A DNA stretch of 64,000 nt, taken from positions 419,767 to 483,766 of the forward strand of contig CAVYVZ010000002.1 in the NCBI GenBank assembly GCA_963772065.1. Reading direction: 5' to 3'. Shown here piece by piece: positions 61,171-64,000 of this stretch. Origin of the DNA: CAVYVZ01 sp963772065. Lineage in GTDB: Bacteria > Acidobacteriota > Vicinamibacteria > Vicinamibacterales > UBA2999. The notes below the pieces were generated by a model. The model saw only the letters and a list, made by a program, of their open reading frames with translations, made no database searches and had not been told where the DNA came from. Every line of letters starts with the position of its first letter. Position 1 is the stretch's first letter. Made by a program: the position numbers and the translations under genes.

Positions 61171-61713
61171 CTACCGGCTCGTGGGTTCGTCCTCGCCCGC
61201 CTGGCGGCGGGCGAGGACGAACACGAGATCGCTCAGCCGGTTGAGGTATCGCCTGACCTCGGGATTCACGTCGCGGCCCTCGTGCTCGAGGGCCACGACG
61301 TGGCGCTCGGCCCGACGGATCACGCTCCGGGCGAGGTCCAGCGCCGCGCTCCCGGCGTTGGCCCCCGGCACGACGAAGGCCTGGGGCAACGCCCGCTCGG
61401 CGACCAACTCGTCGATCCGACGCTCGAGTCGCTCGGTCATGTCCGACGTCACGAGGGACACGCCGGGCTCGAGCTTCGCTCGCTCGCCAGGGTTCGTCGC
61501 CAGGTCGGCACCGACCACGAAGAGCTCCCGTTGCAGCGTAAGGAGCTCTTCCTCGAGCGCCGGAACCGAGGATGCGCGAGCCAGCCCGAGCACCGCAACC
61601 GCCTCGTCCGTCGTCCCGTAGGCCTCGGTCGCCGCGTCGTCCTTCGGGATCCGTCCTCCGTACAACAATCCCGTGGTCCCGTCATCGCCGGTCTTCGTGT
61701 AGATGCGCGGCAT
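61171..61713 (-). CDS. Cob(I)alamin adenosyltransferase, PduO type
   Basis: A 180-residue enzyme. The opening IYTKTGDDGTTGLLYGGRIP is the ATP-binding signature of the PduO/MMAB family, and VIRRAERHVVALEHEGR with YLNRLSDLVFVLARR are the conserved C-terminal helices. It transfers the adenosyl group of ATP to cob(I)alamin to form coenzyme B12. It is convergent with the secreted-protein fragment and divergent from dapA. Confidence 0.92.
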   Translation of the reverse strand: MPRIYTKTGDDGTTGLLYGGRIPKDDAATEAYGTTDEAVAVLGLARASSVPALEEELLTLQRELFVVGADLATNPGERAKLEPGVSLVTSDMTERLERRIDELVAERALPQAFVVPGANAGSAALDLARSVIRRAERHVVALEHEGRDVNPEVRRYLNRLSDLVFVLARRQAGEDEPTSR

Positions 61714-61795
61714 GGGGAGCTAGCATAGGGGGTCGCTGCGGAAGCCCCGGAGATCCGGTCGGGTCGCGAGGACCGCTAGACCAAGGAGGCTTCGC

Positions 61796-62679
61796 ATGGC
61801 CGGACGGTTCGGATCCGTGGTCACCGCGATGGTCACGCCGTTCCGTCCCGACCACGGGGTCGACCTCGACGGTGCCCAGGAGCTCGCCTCCTGGCTCACG
61901 GACAACGGTTCGGACTCGATCTTCGTCGTCGGGTCGACCGGCGAGTCGCCCACCCTGTCCCACAAGGAGAAGGCCGACCTGTTCCGCGCGGTCGGCGACG
62001 CGATCCAGGGGAAGGGCAAGCTGATCTGCGGCACCGGGACCTATTCGACCGCCGAGACCCTCGAGCTGACCCAGGCCGCCGAGGACGCCGCCGCGGACGG
62101 GATCGTCGTGGTCACGCCGTACTACAACAAGCCGCCGCAACGGGGCCTCGTCGCCCACTTCGAGCACATCGCCGACGCCACCGAGCTCCCGATCATCGTC
62201 TACAACATCCCGAGCCGTACGGGGACGCGGATCGAGCACGAGACGATGCTCCGGATCGCGGAGAAGCCCAACATCGTCGCCGTGAAGGACTCGACCGGGG
62301 ATTTCAAGGCGATCTCGAACCTGATCTCCGAGGCTCCCGAAGGATTCGAGATCTACTCGGGCGACGACTGGGCGACGTTCGGCTACGTGTGCCTGGGGGC
62401 CGTGGAGTCGTGAGCGTCGCTTCGCACCTCGTCGGCTCCCAGATCCGGCAGATGATCGATCTGATCGAGACCGGAGACGTTCCGGCGGCCCGCAAGCTGC
62501 ACGAGGACCTCTCCCCGTTGTTCAACGCGCTGTTCGTCACGTCGAACCCGATCCCGGTGAAGGCCGCACTGGACATGCTGGGCCGGCCCGCGGGTTCGCC
62601 CCGGCTCCCGCTCGTGCCCGCCACCGCGGATGAGCGCGACCGCGTCCGCAAAGCACTGGAGGATGCCGGTCTCCTCTGA
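61796..62679 (+). CDS. dapA: 4-hydroxy-tetrahydrodipicolinate synthase, one frame break
   Basis: About 294 residues. Lys164 in NIVAVKDSTGDF forms the Schiff base with pyruvate; Tyr136 lies in IIVYNIPSRTG; the start SVVTAMVTPF and the GSTGE loop are typical. One G is missing near 62403: CLGAV is followed by ES and a stop, whereas the other frame continues VVSVASHLVGSQIRQMIDLI. With one G inserted the enzyme is complete, so this is likely a sequencing error. It condenses pyruvate and aspartate semialdehyde in lysine/diaminopimelate synthesis. It has an AAGGAGG site and overlaps the RNase J gene by 17 bases. Confidence 0.92.
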
Positions 62680-64000
62680 GTCCCCTGCGCGACTCGTCTT
62701 CCTCGGAGGGGTGGGTGAGGTTGGCCGGAACATGGCCTGCCTCGAGCTCGACGGCCGGATCCTGATCATCGACGTCGGCCTGTCCTTCCCGTCGGGCGAC
62801 ATGCCGGGAATCGATCTCGTGCTGCCGGACTTCGAGTTCGTGCGTCAACAGGCCGAGAGGATCCAGGCCGTCGTCCTCACCCACGGGCACGAGGATCACA
62901 TCGGCGCGCTCCCGTACCTGCTGCGCGACATCGGTCGCCGCCTCGAGGTCTACGGCACGGCGTTCACGCTCGCCCTGCTCCAGAGCAAGCTGGACGAGCA
63001 CGAGGTGGCTCACCTCGTCGATCTGAAGACCGTCACCCCGGGGGAGCAGGCGATCACGGGGCCGTTCACGATGCGGTTCCTCCGGGTCACGCACTCGATC
63101 CCCGACGGGATGGCGGTCGTGGTCGACACGCCGTTCGGGGCGATCGTGCACACCGGCGACTTCAAGATCGATCAGACGCCCCTGGACGGGAGAGCCACCG
63201 ACCTCCACGGGCTCGCCGAAGAGGCCGGACGCGGCAAGGGCGTGCATCTCCTGCTCTCCGACTCCACGAACGCCGAGGAGCCGGGGTACTCGGTCAGCGA
63301 GCGCACCGTGGGACCCGTCCTGCATGACATCGTCGCGGGCGCTCCGGGGCTGGTCATCGCTGCATGCTTCTCGAGCCACATCCACCGCGTGCAGCAGATC
63401 GTGAACGCCGCACATGCCAACGAGCGCGTGGTGGCGTTCCTGGGGAGATCGATGCACAAGTCGGTCGATGCCGCCAGGCGACTCGGGCTCCTCAACGTGG
63501 CCGACCAGGATGTCGTCGACATCGAGGAGATCGACCGGCTGGATCCGGGCCGCGTCGTCGTGATCTGCACCGGTTCGCAGGGGGAGCCATACTCCGCCCT
63601 GTCGCTGATGGCCCAGCGCCAGCACAAGTTCGTCGACGTGGGACCCGGCGAGACCGTGGTCCTGTCTTCCTCCCTGATCCCCGGGAACGAGCCCGCGATC
63701 CATCGTGTGGTCGACGCCCTCTATCGTACGGGGGCCGACGTCTTCCATATGCCGTCCGACCCAGTGCACGCCTCCGGCCATGCCGCCCAGGAGGAGCTGC
63801 GGTTGATGCTCTCGCTGGTCCGGCCTCGGTGGTTCATCCCCGTCCATGGCGAACGGCGCCACCTCCAGCACCATGCCCGGCTCGCGCACGAGGTCGGGAT
63901 CCCTCCCGAGCGGACGCTCGTCTGCGAGGACGGTGACGTCGTCGAGGTCGGTCAGGAGCTCCGCCAGCTGGACCGCATCCAGGCGGGGATGACCTTCGTG
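62663..64000 (+). CDS. rnj: Ribonuclease J, 3' end outside the window
   Basis: The first 446 residues of RNase J. The opening RLVFLGGVGEVGRNM leads into the metallo-beta-lactamase site LTHGHEDHIGALPYLL; other conserved parts are VHTGDFKIDQTPLDG, LLLSDSTNAEEPGYS, IAACFSSHIHRVQQI, CTGSQGEPYSAL and IPVHGERRHLQHHARLA. The beta-CASP domain is included; the C-terminal domain is cut by the window edge. The enzyme is a 5'-3' exonuclease and endonuclease in RNA turnover. The overlap with dapA reproduces the dapA-rnj order that is standard in Actinobacteria. Confidence 0.93.
   Translation, partial: MPVSSESPARLVFLGGVGEVGRNMACLELDGRILIIDVGLSFPSGDMPGIDLVLPDFEFVRQQAERIQAVVLTHGHEDHIGALPYLLRDIGRRLEVYGTAFTLALLQSKLDEHEVAHLVDLKTVTPGEQAITGPFTMRFLRVTHSIPDGMAVVVDTPFGAIVHTGDFKIDQTPLDGRATDLHGLAEEAGRGKGVHLLLSDSTNAEEPGYSVSERTVGPVLHDIVAGAPGLVIAACFSSHIHRVQQIVNAAHANERVVAFLGRSMHKSVDAARRLGLLNVADQDVVDIEEIDRLDPGRVVVICTGSQGEPYSALSLMAQRQHKFVDVGPGETVVLSSSLIPGNEPAIHRVVDALYRTGADVFHMPSDPVHASGHAAQEELRLMLSLVRPRWFIPVHGERRHLQHHARLAHEVGIPPERTLVCEDGDVVEVGQELRQLDRIQAGMTFV

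Noticed and set aside
62395..62410. Programmed frameshift in dapA
   Set aside because: No slippery run, stimulatory structure or known precedent; a missing G explains it and similar breaks occur in many other genes of the window.

Overview
The window is high-GC bacterial DNA and looks like a metagenome-assembled contig. For about its first 60 kb the gene content suggests an Acidobacteriota-like chromosome, perhaps Vicinamibacteria. The signs are long tandem alkaline-phosphatase-superfamily genes ending in LGY, a PEP-CTERM protein, a SNF2/methylase pair, a GxxExxY gene inside inverted repeats and many short intergenic repeat arrays. This taxonomy is inference; no rRNA or tRNA gene was recognised. 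From about 60.05 kb to the end the content changes to an actinobacterial style (secreted beta-rich protein fragment, cobalamin adenosyltransferase, dapA-rnj pair). Two divergent genes are both cut at their 5' ends exactly there, so the contig is probably chimeric. Single-base frame breaks recur through the window and are extremely dense between 11.8 and 15.6 kb; most look like sequencing errors, not gene decay.

Layout. 1-2.4 kb (+): a rhodanese, a small unknown protein, a TSUP-family anion exporter and its DUF1634 partner. 2.4-15.9 kb (-): one tight operon of eight genes, with five alkaline-phosphatase-superfamily enzymes, a two-helix membrane protein, a small ribbon-helix-helix-like protein and a DUF418 membrane protein. 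A sulfotransferase diverges from its head. 16.7-22.8 kb (-): an iron-sulfur/NrfD fusion, a molybdopterin oxidoreductase, a GAF protein and MltB. 22.85-23.46 kb: a compact element of long terminal inverted repeats around a GxxExxY nuclease gene. 23.5-29.2 kb (-): an adenine methylase and a SNF2 helicase, probably defence. 29.2-32.4 kb (-): M14 carboxypeptidase, Smr protein, QueF. 32.6 kb (+): an HU protein with a clear promoter and terminator.

33.1-39.7 kb (-) is the most interesting part. An NtrC-type sigma-54 activator is followed by an excellent sigma-54 promoter, a radical SAM/SPASM peptide maturase, a 31-residue candidate precursor peptide, an intercistronic terminator, an oligopeptide-binding lipoprotein and a membrane histidine kinase. 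This reads as a self-contained system making a ribosomally synthesised modified peptide, possibly with feedback sensing of it. 39.7-43.4 kb (+): lpdA, E2 and lipB. 43.4-46.5 kb (-): a PEP-CTERM protein and two overlapping CNNM/CorC proteins. 46.6-47.8 kb: inverted tandem arrays around an IS256 fragment. 47.9-59.6 kb: an ECF sigma factor running into a hairpin repeat, an M28 peptidase, a malate-dehydrogenase-like protein without its catalytic His, an SDR, a tail-anchored pseudokinase, a threonine-dehydratase-like enzyme, a receiver-like protein, a metallo-hydrolase, an FHA protein and a MacA/FtsX-like export set without its ATPase. A rhomboid-like fragment leads into the junction.
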